A DNA stretch of 64,000 bases from Sciscionella marina DSM 45152 (lineage in GTDB: Bacteria; Actinomycetota; Actinomycetes; Mycobacteriales; Pseudonocardiaceae). Every line of letters starts with the position of its first letter. Position 1 is the stretch's first letter. The stretch covers positions 248,001-312,000 of the forward strand of contig NZ_KB905381.1 of assembly GCF_000379465.1 (NCBI RefSeq), in the 5' to 3' direction. The translations under genes and the position numbers were made by a program. The notes below the pieces were generated by a model. That model was not told where the DNA came from, searched no databases, and was given only the letters and a program-made list of their open reading frames with translations. Shown piece by piece: positions 16,687-25,070 of this stretch.

Positions 16687-17241
16687 TCAGGGACCTTCCT
16701 CGATGCTCGAACGGACCCCGGCGAGCACCAGGTTCAGGCCCGCACGGAACTGGGCATCCCGCTCCGCGCGCGGGATGCCCGCCTCGGGCGCGCTCTTGCG
16801 GGCCTGCTCCTCGATCGTGAAACCGTTGACATAGCTCATGATCGTGTCCACGGCGAGTGGGGCCAATTGCTCGCTCGCGCCCGCCGAGCGCAGCACGCCG
16901 ATGAACCACTCCCACCCCGCGATGGCCGCCGGTCCCGGCGCGGCGAAGGTGGTCATCAGCCGTGCGCCGTCGCGGTAGGTCAGCATCGCCTCGCGGATGC
17001 CACCGGCGACCGTGCGCACCCGATCCGCCCAGTCATCCTCGTTCGGTGGCCGCTCCCCGCCGAGCGTGGTGATGCGCTCCACCATGGCGTCGAGCAGTGC
17101 GCGCTTGCTGGCGAAGTGCCGGTACAGCGCGCCCGGCCGTACTCCGAGACGCTCGGCGAGCCTGCGGGTGGTGAGTGCGTCCAGCCCGACCTCGTCCAGC
17201 AGTTCCAGTGCCGCCTCGAGCACTTCGTCCCGTCGTGACAT
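16687..17241 (-). CDS. TetR-family regulator with tetracycline-repressor-type C-domain
   Basis: 184-residue repressor: HTH LTTRRLAERLGVRPGALYRHFASKRALL (about 23-50) is followed by a TetR_C-like ligand domain. It is divergent from an FAD monooxygenase, and a 32-bp double palindrome separates them, so it probably represses that gene and itself until a substrate binds. TetR plus a flavin monooxygenase resembles Tet(X)-like or aromatic polyketide detoxification switches; that comparison is inference. It ends 3 bases after the MFS exporter's stop. Confidence 0.92.
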   Translation of the reverse strand: MSRRDEVLEAALELLDEVGLDALTTRRLAERLGVRPGALYRHFASKRALLDAMVERITTLGGERPPNEDDWADRVRTVAGGIREAMLTYRDGARLMTTFAAPGPAAIAGWEWFIGVLRSAGASEQLAPLAVDTIMSYVNGFTIEEQARKSAPEAGIPRAERDAQFRAGLNLVLAGVRSSIEEGP

Positions 17242-17302
17242 CCGGCTCCGTTCTCGTGTCGATCAGGTGCACAGCTTGCCATCCCGGCGCGGGCGACCGT
17301 AG

Positions 17303-17334
17303 AGTGAACTTAGTTCACGTGAACTAAGTTCACT
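17303..17334. promoter_or_regulatory. 32-bp perfect palindrome built of two TetR-type operators
   Basis: Two adjacent 15-bp dyads, GTGAACTTAGTTCAC (17304-17318) and GTGAACTAAGTTCAC (17319-17333), together form one perfect 32-bp palindrome. It lies 61 bases upstream of TetR and 13 before the monooxygenase start, directly in front of its AAGGAGG (17337-17343). Confidence 0.8.
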
Positions 17335-17347
17335 TCAAGGAGGATGC

Positions 17348-18481
17348 ATGCGAGTAGTGGTGATCGGGGCCGGGCTCGGTGGGTTGTGCCTGGCCCAGGG
17401 GCTGCGCGGGGCCGGGATCGAGGTGCAGGTCTACGAACGGGATGCCGGGGTCCAGGCCCGGTTCCAGGGCTACCGCATCGGTTTGGGCGGGCCGGGGCTC
17501 GAGGCACTCCGGCGGTGCCTGCCGCCGCGGCTGCGACCGCTACTGGACGCGATCGGCGGCGAACTGAGTGGCGAGGGGCGCGTGGTGGATCCGGGGCTGC
17601 GGGAGCTCGGCCGGATACCGGAGGCGGATGAGGGGCTGCTGTTCGACCGGCACGTGCTCCGGCATCTGCTACTGCACGGCCTCGCGGACCGGGTGCACTT
17701 CGGGAAGTCGCTGAACCGCTACCGCGAACTGTCCGACGGCACGGTGCGTGCCGAGTTCGCCGATGGCAGCACGGCGAGCGGCGATGTACTGGTCGGCGCG
17801 GATGGCATGGGTTCGACGGTGCGCCGCCAGCTCCTCCCTTCGGTCGAGATCCTGGACACCGGGGTCAGCGGCGTCATCGGCCGTACCACGATGAACGAGC
17901 GGTTCGCGGCACTGGTGCCCGGCTGGAGCACCCTCGTCCAGGGTGAGCACCGGCAGCTGTTCCTCGGGAAGATGCCGTTCCACCGTTCGCCCCACCTCGC
18001 CGCCGCCGAGCTGGCGCCGGACGTGTTCTTGCCGGAGACGGCGAGTTATCTGCGATGGGTGATGCTGGTGCCGGCGGGCGGCCCGATCGATCTGCAACGG
18101 GAGTACGCCGGCCAGGACGGCATCGAGGTGGTGCTCGATCTCATCCATGACTGGCACCCGGACCTGCGCGAGCTGATCCGGCAGGGCGATAGGCGCAACA
18201 GCGGAGTGGGCCCGATCCGGTACGCGAAACCTTATGCGCCATGGCAAACCCGTGCGGTGACGCTACTCGGCGATTCCGCCCATCCGCTGCCACCCGGAGG
18301 TCTCGGCGCGAACCTCGCCTTCGCCGATGCGGAACGGCTCACCACCACGCTCGGCGAGACCACCGACCTGCGCGCCTGTCTCGCCACCTACGAGGACCGG
18401 ATGCGCACTGCCGCGGCCACGGTCTACCACGAGGCCATGGCCAAGCTGCCGATCTTCGAGCACCTCGTTCAGGACCGGTAG
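17348..18481 (+). CDS. FAD-dependent aromatic-type monooxygenase
   Basis: 377-residue PHBH-fold (group A) flavoprotein hydroxylase. The FAD dinucleotide motif VVVIGAGLGGLCLAQGL opens the protein, the DG motif appears as VLVGADGMGSTVRRQL (about 150-166), and LLGDSAHPLPPGGLGANLAFADA (about 308-330) is the GD motif. It hydroxylates or degrades a small organic molecule using NAD(P)H and O2; substrate unknown. AAGGAGG sits 4 bases before ATG 17348. It is tightly controlled by the divergent TetR through the double palindrome, and its last 13 bases overlap the convergent AraC gene. Confidence 0.93.
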   Translation: MRVVVIGAGLGGLCLAQGLRGAGIEVQVYERDAGVQARFQGYRIGLGGPGLEALRRCLPPRLRPLLDAIGGELSGEGRVVDPGLRELGRIPEADEGLLFDRHVLRHLLLHGLADRVHFGKSLNRYRELSDGTVRAEFADGSTASGDVLVGADGMGSTVRRQLLPSVEILDTGVSGVIGRTTMNERFAALVPGWSTLVQGEHRQLFLGKMPFHRSPHLAAAELAPDVFLPETASYLRWVMLVPAGGPIDLQREYAGQDGIEVVLDLIHDWHPDLRELIRQGDRRNSGVGPIRYAKPYAPWQTRAVTLLGDSAHPLPPGGLGANLAFADAERLTTTLGETTDLRACLATYEDRMRTAAATVYHEAMAKLPIFEHLVQDR

Positions 18482-19182
18482 CCGCTCGGGGATTGGCCGG
18501 TGACCCGGAAAAACGCCTCGCTGAACGCGCCCGGTTTGCGGTAGCCGACCGCGCGGGCGGTGGCGCCGACGGAGTCGCCCCTCGCGAGTCGGGGAAGGGC
18601 CGCGCGGATCCGGACGTGGGTGCGCCAGCGGGCGAAGCTCATCCCGGTCTCGGCGGCGAACAGCCGGGTCAGGGTGCGCACGCCCGCGCCGACTCCGTGG
18701 CCCCAGGCGGCGAGATCACGCTGATCGGCGGGGTTCGCGAGCAGTGCGTCGGCGATGGCCCGGATGCGCGGATCGCTGGGCAGCGGCGCGGGCGGGCTTG
18801 CTCCGCTCGTCGGTTCGAGCAGGTCGAGCAGCACCGATTCGGCACCGGCGCGTGTGCGGTCCGGGCATGCCTCGTGACCGAGGTAGGCGATCAGTTCCCG
18901 GACCAGCGGGGTGATGCGGATACCGGTCGGTTCGGCCCAGTCGATCGGGCACCGTTCGGTGCCGACGGCGACGACGTAGGAGTCTCCCGGGTGCAGCACC
19001 TCCACGGCATGCGAGGTTCCGGTGGGCAGCCAGAGCGCCTGGGCGGGCGGCACGAGCCGGTCCCGATCACCGGTGTGCACGGCGACGGTCGCGCTCGCCG
19101 CCCCCACGATCAAGTGGTGCGGATGACGGTGCGCGGCGAACCGGGTGCCGCGATCGACTTGTGAGTGCCGCACATTCAGCAC
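18469..19182 (-). CDS. AraC-family transcriptional regulator
   Basis: 237-residue regulator: an N-terminal cupin-like sensor (FAAHRHPHHLIVGAASATVAVHTG, ALWLPTGTSHAV) and a C-terminal double HTH (about 140-237) ending GYRKPGAFSEAFFRVTGQSPSGYR. It is divergent from the methyltransferase at 19304 with a 121-base gap and may control it; this pairing rests on position only. Its 3' end overlaps the monooxygenase gene by 13 bases. Confidence 0.92.
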   Translation of the reverse strand: MLNVRHSQVDRGTRFAAHRHPHHLIVGAASATVAVHTGDRDRLVPPAQALWLPTGTSHAVEVLHPGDSYVVAVGTERCPIDWAEPTGIRITPLVRELIAYLGHEACPDRTRAGAESVLLDLLEPTSGASPPAPLPSDPRIRAIADALLANPADQRDLAAWGHGVGAGVRTLTRLFAAETGMSFARWRTHVRIRAALPRLARGDSVGATARAVGYRKPGAFSEAFFRVTGQSPSGYRS

Positions 19183-19303
19183 TGGATCCTCCCTCGCGCG
19201 GCGAACGTGGCCGGTGCACGGTCCTGGTCGGCCACCTGACGGCCACCACTCAGCTTAGGGTCACCTTAGAAACCGTGCCACCCCCGGAAAAGAGGAGATC
19301 CGA

Positions 19304-19942
19304 ATGCTGGACAGTATCCACCGCCCGCTGCGCGACGAACGAGTCAACGCCGTGCTCGAACGGCTCGCCGCGGCGCAGCAGTACCCGCCCGCGGACCCGC
19401 GTTCGGGTTTGTTGCGGGATCCGCACGAATACGGCGAATACGGCTTCTCGATCCTCCCGGAACAGGGCGATCTGCTGTACCTGTTGTGCCGTGGATCGGG
19501 GGCGACGCGGATCGCGGAGTTCGCCACCTCGGTCGGTATGTCGACGCTCTACTTCGCCGCGGCCGTGCGGGACAACGGGGGAGGGACGGTGATCGGATCG
19601 GAGATCGTGCCCGCGAAGATCGCCGCCGCGGAACGCAATCTCGCCGAAGCGGGATTGGCGGAATATGCCGACATCCGTGCGGGTGATGCCCGCGAGACCC
19701 TGCGCGATCTGGGCGGCCCGGTCGATTTCGCGCTGATCGACGGCTGGATGGGCAGCGATCCCTCGCTCGCCAGGGAGGTCATCGAATTCCTCGCGCCCCA
19801 GGTGCGGGTCGGTGGTTACGTACTGAACGACAATGCCGAGCCCGACTTCCTCGACTACATCCGTGATCCGGCCAACGGGTTCCTTTCGTTGAGCCTGCCG
19901 CTGCACGGGGGCACCGAACTGTGCGTCAAGGTGGCCGGCTGA
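19304..19942 (+). CDS. O-methyltransferase-like class I SAM methyltransferase
   Basis: 212-residue protein resembling the catechol O-methyltransferase-like group. After an N-terminal helical cap, the SAM pocket reads ATRIAEFATSVGMSTLYFAAAV, then GSEIVPAKIAAAERNL, and DFALIDGWMG holds the acidic residue following motif II. GAGGAG precedes ATG 19304. It may methylate a hydroxylated aromatic. Its position beside an AraC regulator and near the flavin monooxygenase suggests work on a hydroxylated product, but this is only proximity. Its stop directly abuts the stop of the convergent MFS gene. Confidence 0.88.
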   Translation: MLDSIHRPLRDERVNAVLERLAAAQQYPPADPRSGLLRDPHEYGEYGFSILPEQGDLLYLLCRGSGATRIAEFATSVGMSTLYFAAAVRDNGGGTVIGSEIVPAKIAAAERNLAEAGLAEYADIRAGDARETLRDLGGPVDFALIDGWMGSDPSLAREVIEFLAPQVRVGGYVLNDNAEPDFLDYIRDPANGFLSLSLPLHGGTELCVKVAG

Positions 19943-21289
19943 TCAGATCCGGGCCGAAAGGCCGCGGACGCCCGCGTCGCGCTCGGTCTTGCGGCGCTGG
20001 TGGTCGGCGAGCAGCACACAGGCCCCGGCGAGCAGCTGGGTGACCGTGATGACGAGGAAGGGCAGCACGTTGTCCGCCCCGTCGAGTTGTTCGAGCCAGC
20101 CGAAACTGTAGGGCGCGGCGAAGCCACCGATGTTGTTCACGGCATTGATGAGCGCGAACCCGCCCGCGGCCGCGGCCCCGCCGAGATAGGCGCTCGGCAT
20201 GGTCCAGAACTGTGGCTGGGCGGCGTAGGCACCGGCGAGCGCGACACTGGTCATGGCGATGGCCAGGACGGCGTTGTCCATACCCACCATGGTGGCGCCG
20301 AATCCGGCCACCGAGACCAGTACCGGGGCCAGCACATGCCACTTGCGCGCCTCGGTGCGTTCGGCGAGCCTGCCGGTCACGTAGATCCCGACGGCGGCGG
20401 TGGCGAACGGGATCGCGGAGATGATCCCGACCTGGAGCGGATTCAGTGCCGTGGTGGATTTCCGGATGATCGTGGGCATCCAGTACACGAGCGCGTTGGC
20501 CCCGTAACCGAGCAACAGGTAGGTGATGGAAAACAGCCAGACCCGGCCATCGGTCAGCGAACGGCGGAACGTCCCCGGGGTGTTTCCCTCTCGCTGCGCC
20601 TGTTCCGCGGCGAAGGTCTCGGTGAGCCAGGCGCGTTCCGGTGCGGGCAGCCAGTTCGCCTTCGCGGGAGTGTCACTGAGCCTGCGCAGCACCAGCGGGG
20701 CGACCAGGATCGCGGCGACACCCTCGATCAGGAACACCCACCGCCACCCGGCGAGACCGAGCAGTTCGTGCGCGGACTGCAGGATCGAACCGGTGATCGG
20801 GCTGCCGAGCACCATGGCGATCGGCACCGAGAGGAAGAACAGGCTCAGTGCCCGCGCGCGGTGTTTGCCGGGGAACCACTGGGCGAGGAACAGGAACACC
20901 GCGGGAGCCATGCCCGCCTCGGCGATCCCGAGCGCGATGCGCAGAACGTAGAGCTGCCAAGGGGTCTGCACGAGCGAACCGGCCATGACCACCACACCCC
21001 AGGTGAGCATGATCCGGGTGATCCAGCGCCGGGTACCGAACCGCGCGGCGAGTTTGTTGCTCGGGATCTCGAAGAAGATCAACCCGATGAAGATCAATCC
21101 GCTTGCCAGGCCGAACCCGATGTCGGTGAGCCCGATATCGGCGGACAGCTCGGGCTTGATCATCCCGATGTTGACCCTGTCGATATAGGCGACGAAGTAG
21201 GCGAGCAGGATCACCGGAAGGAATCGCCTGCTGAGCCTGCGGATCGTGGTCCGCTCGGTGTCCACACGGGACGCTCGCTCGGTGGTCAA
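19943..21289 (-). CDS. ACS-family MFS carboxylate:proton symporter
   Basis: 448-residue, 12-helix transporter of the anion:cation symporter group (phthalate, tartrate, glucarate and 4-hydroxyphenylacetate type). Marks include FVAYIDRVNIGMI in helix 1, FEIPSNKLAARFGTRRWITRIM, AEAGMAPAVFLFLAQWFP and RVWLFSITYLLLGYG. It imports an organic acid. TTG 21289 is the start because AAGGAG lies at 21296-21301 with 6-base spacing; the longer open frame begins in the previous gene. It is the last gene of the RraA-aminotransferase-MFS operon, so its cargo is probably the substrate of those enzymes. Confidence 0.93.
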   Translation of the reverse strand: MTTERASRVDTERTTIRRLSRRFLPVILLAYFVAYIDRVNIGMIKPELSADIGLTDIGFGLASGLIFIGLIFFEIPSNKLAARFGTRRWITRIMLTWGVVVMAGSLVQTPWQLYVLRIALGIAEAGMAPAVFLFLAQWFPGKHRARALSLFFLSVPIAMVLGSPITGSILQSAHELLGLAGWRWVFLIEGVAAILVAPLVLRRLSDTPAKANWLPAPERAWLTETFAAEQAQREGNTPGTFRRSLTDGRVWLFSITYLLLGYGANALVYWMPTIIRKSTTALNPLQVGIISAIPFATAAVGIYVTGRLAERTEARKWHVLAPVLVSVAGFGATMVGMDNAVLAIAMTSVALAGAYAAQPQFWTMPSAYLGGAAAAGGFALINAVNNIGGFAAPYSFGWLEQLDGADNVLPFLVITVTQLLAGACVLLADHQRRKTERDAGVRGLSARI

Positions 21290-21323
21290 GATCGGCTCCT
21301 TTGCCGTATCGGTCCGGGTGCGC

Positions 21324-22466
21324 TCACCGGTCGCGCAGGCAGGCGGCGATCCGGTCCATCGCGAGGTGGATCCGGTCGGAGCCGGTGGCGAAGGAGAACC
21401 GCACATGTCCTTCGCCGCTGGCGCCGTATTCACTTCCCGGCCGCACCAGCACCCCGGATTCGCGCAACCGCGCGGCGAATTCCACCGAGGACACCTCGGG
21501 CGCGTAGCGCGCGAACAGATAGAAGGTGCCCTCCGGTGCGGCCGCGCTCAGTCCGGGGATCTCCGCGAGGCGATCGCAGAGCACGGTGCGCCGTTCGCGG
21601 TATTCGGCGAGCATCGCCTCGGCGAGCACGGGCCCGTTCGCGAGCGCGGTGCACGCGGCGCGCTGTACCGCAGTGTTGAGCGAACCGTTGACCGTGCGAT
21701 GAACCCGGCTCGCCGCCTGCACTACCTCGGCGGGGCCACCGAGGTAGCCCACCCGCCAGCCGGTCATGGCATAGGTCTTGGACAGGGTCTGCGCGTACAC
21801 CACGCGATCCCGCAGCGATTCGATGCTCAGCGCGGAGTGGAAGCGGTTCGGCGGGTACACGATCGCGTCGTAGGCCTCATCGGCGAGCACCAGGGTGCCG
21901 GTTCCGGCGAGAAATTCCCCGAGCGCGCGCAGTTCCCCTTCGCGGTGCACCACTCCGGTCGGGTTCGCCGGATTGGCGAAGACCACCAGCCGGGCACCGC
22001 GGACCGCTTCGCGCAGCGCGTCCAGGTCCCAGTGGAAATCCGCCGCGGGAGCTACGGGCACCGGTTCCCCACCGGCCAGCCGCACCAGATCCGGGTAAAG
22101 CGAATAGCACGGCTCCGGGATCACCACCCGGTCCCCGGGATTCACGATGCCCAGTATCGCCGCGGCGAGCGCGGCCGTCGCCCCATGGGTGATCAGCACC
22201 TGGTCCGCGGTGAACGGTCCGCCCGCGATCCCGGACAGCGCACCGGCCACCGCCTCGCGCAGCTCGGGGAGCCCGTTCTGGTTCGCGTAATGGGTTTCCG
22301 CGCCGCGCAGCGCCTCGATCGCGGACTCGACGATCACATCCGGGGTGTCGAAATCAGGTTCGCCGATCGCGAGCGAGACGGCGTTCCCACTCGCCCCGGC
22401 GAGGTTGGGGCGCAGTGAATGCCGGGCCACCCTGGTGACCGCCGCGGCGGGTTCGAACGTGGTCAT
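21324..22466 (-). CDS. class I/II PLP aminotransferase
   Basis: 380-residue fold-I aminotransferase, close to the aspartate-aminotransferase Ib group. The PLP lysine is in QTLSKTYAMTGWRVGYLGG, the substrate arginine is likely in GHVRFSFA, and FANPANPTGVVHREGEL and VLADEAYDAIVY are the cofactor strands. It converts an amino acid to its 2-oxo acid. Its ATG overlaps the stop of the RraA-like gene by 4 bases, so it likely feeds or drains the oxo-acid pool used by the aldolase. Confidence 0.92.
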   Translation of the reverse strand: MTTFEPAAAVTRVARHSLRPNLAGASGNAVSLAIGEPDFDTPDVIVESAIEALRGAETHYANQNGLPELREAVAGALSGIAGGPFTADQVLITHGATAALAAAILGIVNPGDRVVIPEPCYSLYPDLVRLAGGEPVPVAPAADFHWDLDALREAVRGARLVVFANPANPTGVVHREGELRALGEFLAGTGTLVLADEAYDAIVYPPNRFHSALSIESLRDRVVYAQTLSKTYAMTGWRVGYLGGPAEVVQAASRVHRTVNGSLNTAVQRAACTALANGPVLAEAMLAEYRERRTVLCDRLAEIPGLSAAAPEGTFYLFARYAPEVSSVEFAARLRESGVLVRPGSEYGASGEGHVRFSFATGSDRIHLAMDRIAACLRDR

Positions 22467-23107
22467 GCCGCGGCTCCTTCCGCGCGGATCCGTTGCCGCA
22501 GAACGGTTTCGTAGTGCTCGATCGTTTCCAGGCGGTCCAGCAGCCCCGCGGCCCGTCGCGGGGAGACCACGGCAACCCCATCGGCGTCGGCGACCACGAT
22601 GTCTCCCGGATTGACCACGACACCACCGATCGCGACCGGTTCCCCGATCACCCCGGGCCCGTTCTTCGTCGGCCCGGCCGGGCTGCTCGCCCGCGCCCAC
22701 AGCGGCAGGCCGAGCTCGGCGATCGCGGCCGCGTCCCGGGTCGCACCGTCCAGCACCACCCCACGGACCCCGCGGGCGCGGCAGATCTCGGCGAGCAGAT
22801 CCCCGAACACCGCGCGGGAGTTCTCGCCGAGCGCGTTCACCACGAGCACATCGCCGGGGACCGCCTCGTCCAGCGCGCGGTGGATGGCGAGGTTGTCGCC
22901 TTCCCTGGTCAGCACCGGCAGCGCCGCTCCGGTGCACCGCGCGTCCGGCCACTGCGCCCGCACCGTGCCGTTGACCAGGCCGAGCCGGTCTTGGGCATCG
23001 CCGATGTTCGCGGTGGGGAACGCGGCGAACGCGGCCAGGGTTTCCGCGTCCGGCCGGGGCCATGCGGGCGCCACCCGGCAGCTGTCCGCCGGGGCATCGA
23101 TGAACAT
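22463..23107 (-). CDS. RraA-fold 4-hydroxy-4-methyl-2-oxoglutarate aldolase / oxaloacetate decarboxylase-like protein
   Basis: 214-residue RraA-family protein. The catalytic signature appears as GVVLDGATRD (Arg and Asp of the family's G-x20-RD motif), with VPGDVLVVNALGENSRAVFGDLLA upstream and NPGDIVVADADGVAVV near the C-terminus. Members cleave 4-hydroxy-4-methyl-2-oxoglutarate to two pyruvates or decarboxylate oxaloacetate. It is the first structural gene after TetR, with a 67-base gap that holds a large inverted repeat, and is coupled to the aminotransferase. Aminotransferase plus aldolase plus organic-acid importer suggests catabolism of a branched hydroxy dicarboxylate or its amino acid. 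Confidence 0.88.
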   Translation of the reverse strand: MFIDAPADSCRVAPAWPRPDAETLAAFAAFPTANIGDAQDRLGLVNGTVRAQWPDARCTGAALPVLTREGDNLAIHRALDEAVPGDVLVVNALGENSRAVFGDLLAEICRARGVRGVVLDGATRDAAAIAELGLPLWARASSPAGPTKNGPGVIGEPVAIGGVVVNPGDIVVADADGVAVVSPRRAAGLLDRLETIEHYETVLRQRIRAEGAAA

Positions 23108-23118
23108 GAGTACGCCTC

Positions 23119-23170
23119 CACTGAAGTGAGATAGCCGTCTAACTTAAGACAGATACCTCACTTCAGTGAG
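23119..23170. promoter_or_regulatory. paired inverted operator boxes before the rraA-like operon
   Basis: CACTGAAGTGAG (23119-23130) and CTCACTTCAGTGAG (23157-23170) are inverted copies about 26 bases apart; each is itself a short dyad. They fill the TetR-rraA gap and should bind the upstream TetR, bracketing the operon promoter. Confidence 0.65.
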
Positions 23171-23174
23171 CGAG

Positions 23175-23798
23175 TCAATCGCGCGTGCTGCCCTGCCAGC
23201 CGTGCAACGCCCCGAGGAAGGCGCCGACCAGCCTGCGCTGCACGGCCTCGGTGTCACCGTCGAATTCGCTGGTCAGGTCGAGTACTTCGCGCGGGTCGAA
23301 CAGGATGTTGCTCAGGAACCGGGCCTCGAAGCGGAGGTCTTCCGACAGCTCCAGCTCGGCGAGCAGTTCGCGCAACGGACGGTCCCAGGCGATGGTGCCC
23401 TCCGTGATCACCGGATCCCCGGCATGCAGCCGTTCGAGAAAACCGCGACGGGAGCGCAGTTGCACCATGACCGGCCCGTGTGCGCCGATCAGCCTGATCC
23501 ACTCGCGAACCACGTCCTCGAACAGCGCCCGCCCGGTGCCCGTCGCGGCCTCGCTGTGTGCGCGCAGCTCTGCGAGCACGTCGAACAGGTACGCGCTGTA
23601 CAGTTCCTCGACACCGGCGAAATAGCGGTACGCCGTTGCCGGGGCGATTTCCGCGCGCGCGGCGATCGCGTGCATGGAAACCTCGTTCGGCGCCTCGCGC
23701 ACCAGTTCGCTCGCCGCTTCCAGGAGGCGGCGCCGATTGCGCACCGTGTCCTTGCGGAGGCGACGCCCACCCCGCGAATCCAGAGCACTCACCTTCAA
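23175..23798 (-). CDS. TetR-family transcriptional regulator
   Basis: 207-residue regulator with a basic N-terminus, [31 protein letters not shown] (about 40-68) and a helical C-domain. It lies upstream of, and on the same strand as, rraA-aminotransferase-MFS, with operator-like repeats just after its stop, and is divergent from the HAD lipoprotein gene. It is probably the operon's repressor and may also bind GTACA-AA-TGTAC at 23901. Confidence 0.9.
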   Translation of the reverse strand: MKVSALDSRGGRRLRKDTVRNRRRLLEAASELVREAPNEVSMHAIAARAEIAPATAYRYFAGVEELYSAYLFDVLAELRAHSEAATGTGRALFEDVVREWIRLIGAHGPVMVQLRSRRGFLERLHAGDPVITEGTIAWDRPLRELLAELELSEDLRFEARFLSNILFDPREVLDLTSEFDGDTEAVQRRLVGAFLGALHGWQGSTRD

Positions 23799-23900
23799 CC
23801 TTCGTGGCCGGTCAACGCTCGAACCCTAACAATGCGGGTGTCCTGGCCATCCGGGGCGAGTGTTGACTTTCCGGTCCGCCGCGTGTTCACTGCGCTATCA

Positions 23901-23912
23901 GTACAAATGTAC
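23901..23912. promoter_or_regulatory. 12-bp dyad GTACAAATGTAC upstream of the HAD lipoprotein
   Basis: Arms GTACA and TGTAC with a 2-base centre, 28 bases before the lipoprotein start and about 100 bases from the divergent TetR start. Possible regulator site; no partner can be named. Confidence 0.4.
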
Positions 23913-23939
23913 ACAGGCGGGTTTTCGAGGGGAGTTTTC

Positions 23940-25022
23940 GTGCGTCGATCGCACTGGCTGGTGTCCGTTCTGGTGGTGGCCGGGCTCGTCGTGGCGGCCT
24001 GCGGCGCGGGTGGTGCCCGGGATGCCGGGCAGACGGTGCGGCTGACGCACTGGCCGAAGCCCGCCGCCGAGGCGCTGGCCCGCACGATCTCGGCGAACAC
24101 CGATCAGGGGCGTTACGCGACCTTCGATGCGGACAACACCATCTGGAATCACGATCTCGAGGAAGCGCTGATCCCGTTCATGGAAATGCGCGGGGAGCTG
24201 AGCCCGGCGAGCCTCGATTCTTCGCTGAAACTGATTCCATTCAAGGCGAACGAAAGCCTGTACTCCTATTATCAGCGGTTGTGCGAGATCGACGACAAGG
24301 TCTGCTATCCGTGGGCCGCACAGGTGTTCGCCGGGCATTCGCTCGCCGAACTCAAACGCACCGTCGATGCGCTCATGGCACGCACGGAGCCGATCCCGGT
24401 CACGTACTACTCCGGGGAGACCGTGAAACACGACGAGGTCACGCCGCCGCGGATTTTCCCCGCACAGCGCGAACTCATCGAGGCGCTGCGCGCGCACGGT
24501 ATCGAGGTCTACGTGGTCAGCGCCGCCCACGAGGAATTGGCGCGCATGGTCGTCTCCGATCCGAAATACGGTCTGCGTATTCCGCAGCGGAACGTGATCG
24601 GGGTCAGCACGCTGCTGCGTGACCCGGAGACCGGAATGCTCACCACCGCGCGGAAACAGATCCGGGAAGGGCACTTCCTGGACGAGCAGTACCCGCTGGC
24701 CAAGCACATGGCCATGCGCGTGACGCCGTATCCGTGGTCGCCGCAGACCTGGTACCAGGGCAAGAAGGCGGCGATCGAGGACTACATCTCGCACTATGCC
24801 AAGCCGATTCTCGCCGCGGGGGATTCGCCGAGCGACTGGCCGATGCTCTTCGACGTGGACAGCGGGCGAACCGGTGCCCGGGTGTGGGTGGACCGCGGCA
24901 AATACGACGACCGGCTCCGCGCGGAGCAACACCAGCGCCTCGCCCAGCAGCGAACGGCCGGGGTGCCCGCGGAGGCCGAGCGCGCCTGGGCGCGCGCGAA
25001 ACAGAACGAGCTCAGCCACTAG
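23940..25022 (+). CDS. secreted HAD-superfamily phosphatase lipoprotein
   Basis: 360 residues. A lipoprotein signal peptide ([20 protein letters not shown], lipid-accepting Cys21) anchors the protein outside the membrane. The HAD core follows: motif I FDADNTIW (Asp63, Asp65), motif II VYVVSAA, and motif [12 protein letters not shown] helical cap lies between motifs I and II. It resembles extracellular phosphomonoesterases of the phosphoserine/phosphorylcholine phosphatase kind; the substrate is not established. GTG 23940 is the start because GAGGGGAG lies 5 bases upstream and the signal peptide begins there; the frame open from 23166 is antisense to TetR. Confidence 0.9.
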   Translation: MRRSHWLVSVLVVAGLVVAACGAGGARDAGQTVRLTHWPKPAAEALARTISANTDQGRYATFDADNTIWNHDLEEALIPFMEMRGELSPASLDSSLKLIPFKANESLYSYYQRLCEIDDKVCYPWAAQVFAGHSLAELKRTVDALMARTEPIPVTYYSGETVKHDEVTPPRIFPAQRELIEALRAHGIEVYVVSAAHEELARMVVSDPKYGLRIPQRNVIGVSTLLRDPETGMLTTARKQIREGHFLDEQYPLAKHMAMRVTPYPWSPQTWYQGKKAAIEDYISHYAKPILAAGDSPSDWPMLFDVDSGRTGARVWVDRGKYDDRLRAEQHQRLAQQRTAGVPAEAERAWARAKQNELSH

Positions 25023-25070
25023 TCCGAATCGTCCAAGACCGGCTCGCCGAAGCCGCCCTACGGTGGGCCC

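Noticed and set aside
19255-19268. Iron-box-like TTAGGGTCACCTTA upstream of the O-methyltransferase gene
   Set aside because: Symmetry is poor and the central GGCTAA core of IdeR boxes is missing; an AraC half-site is equally possible.
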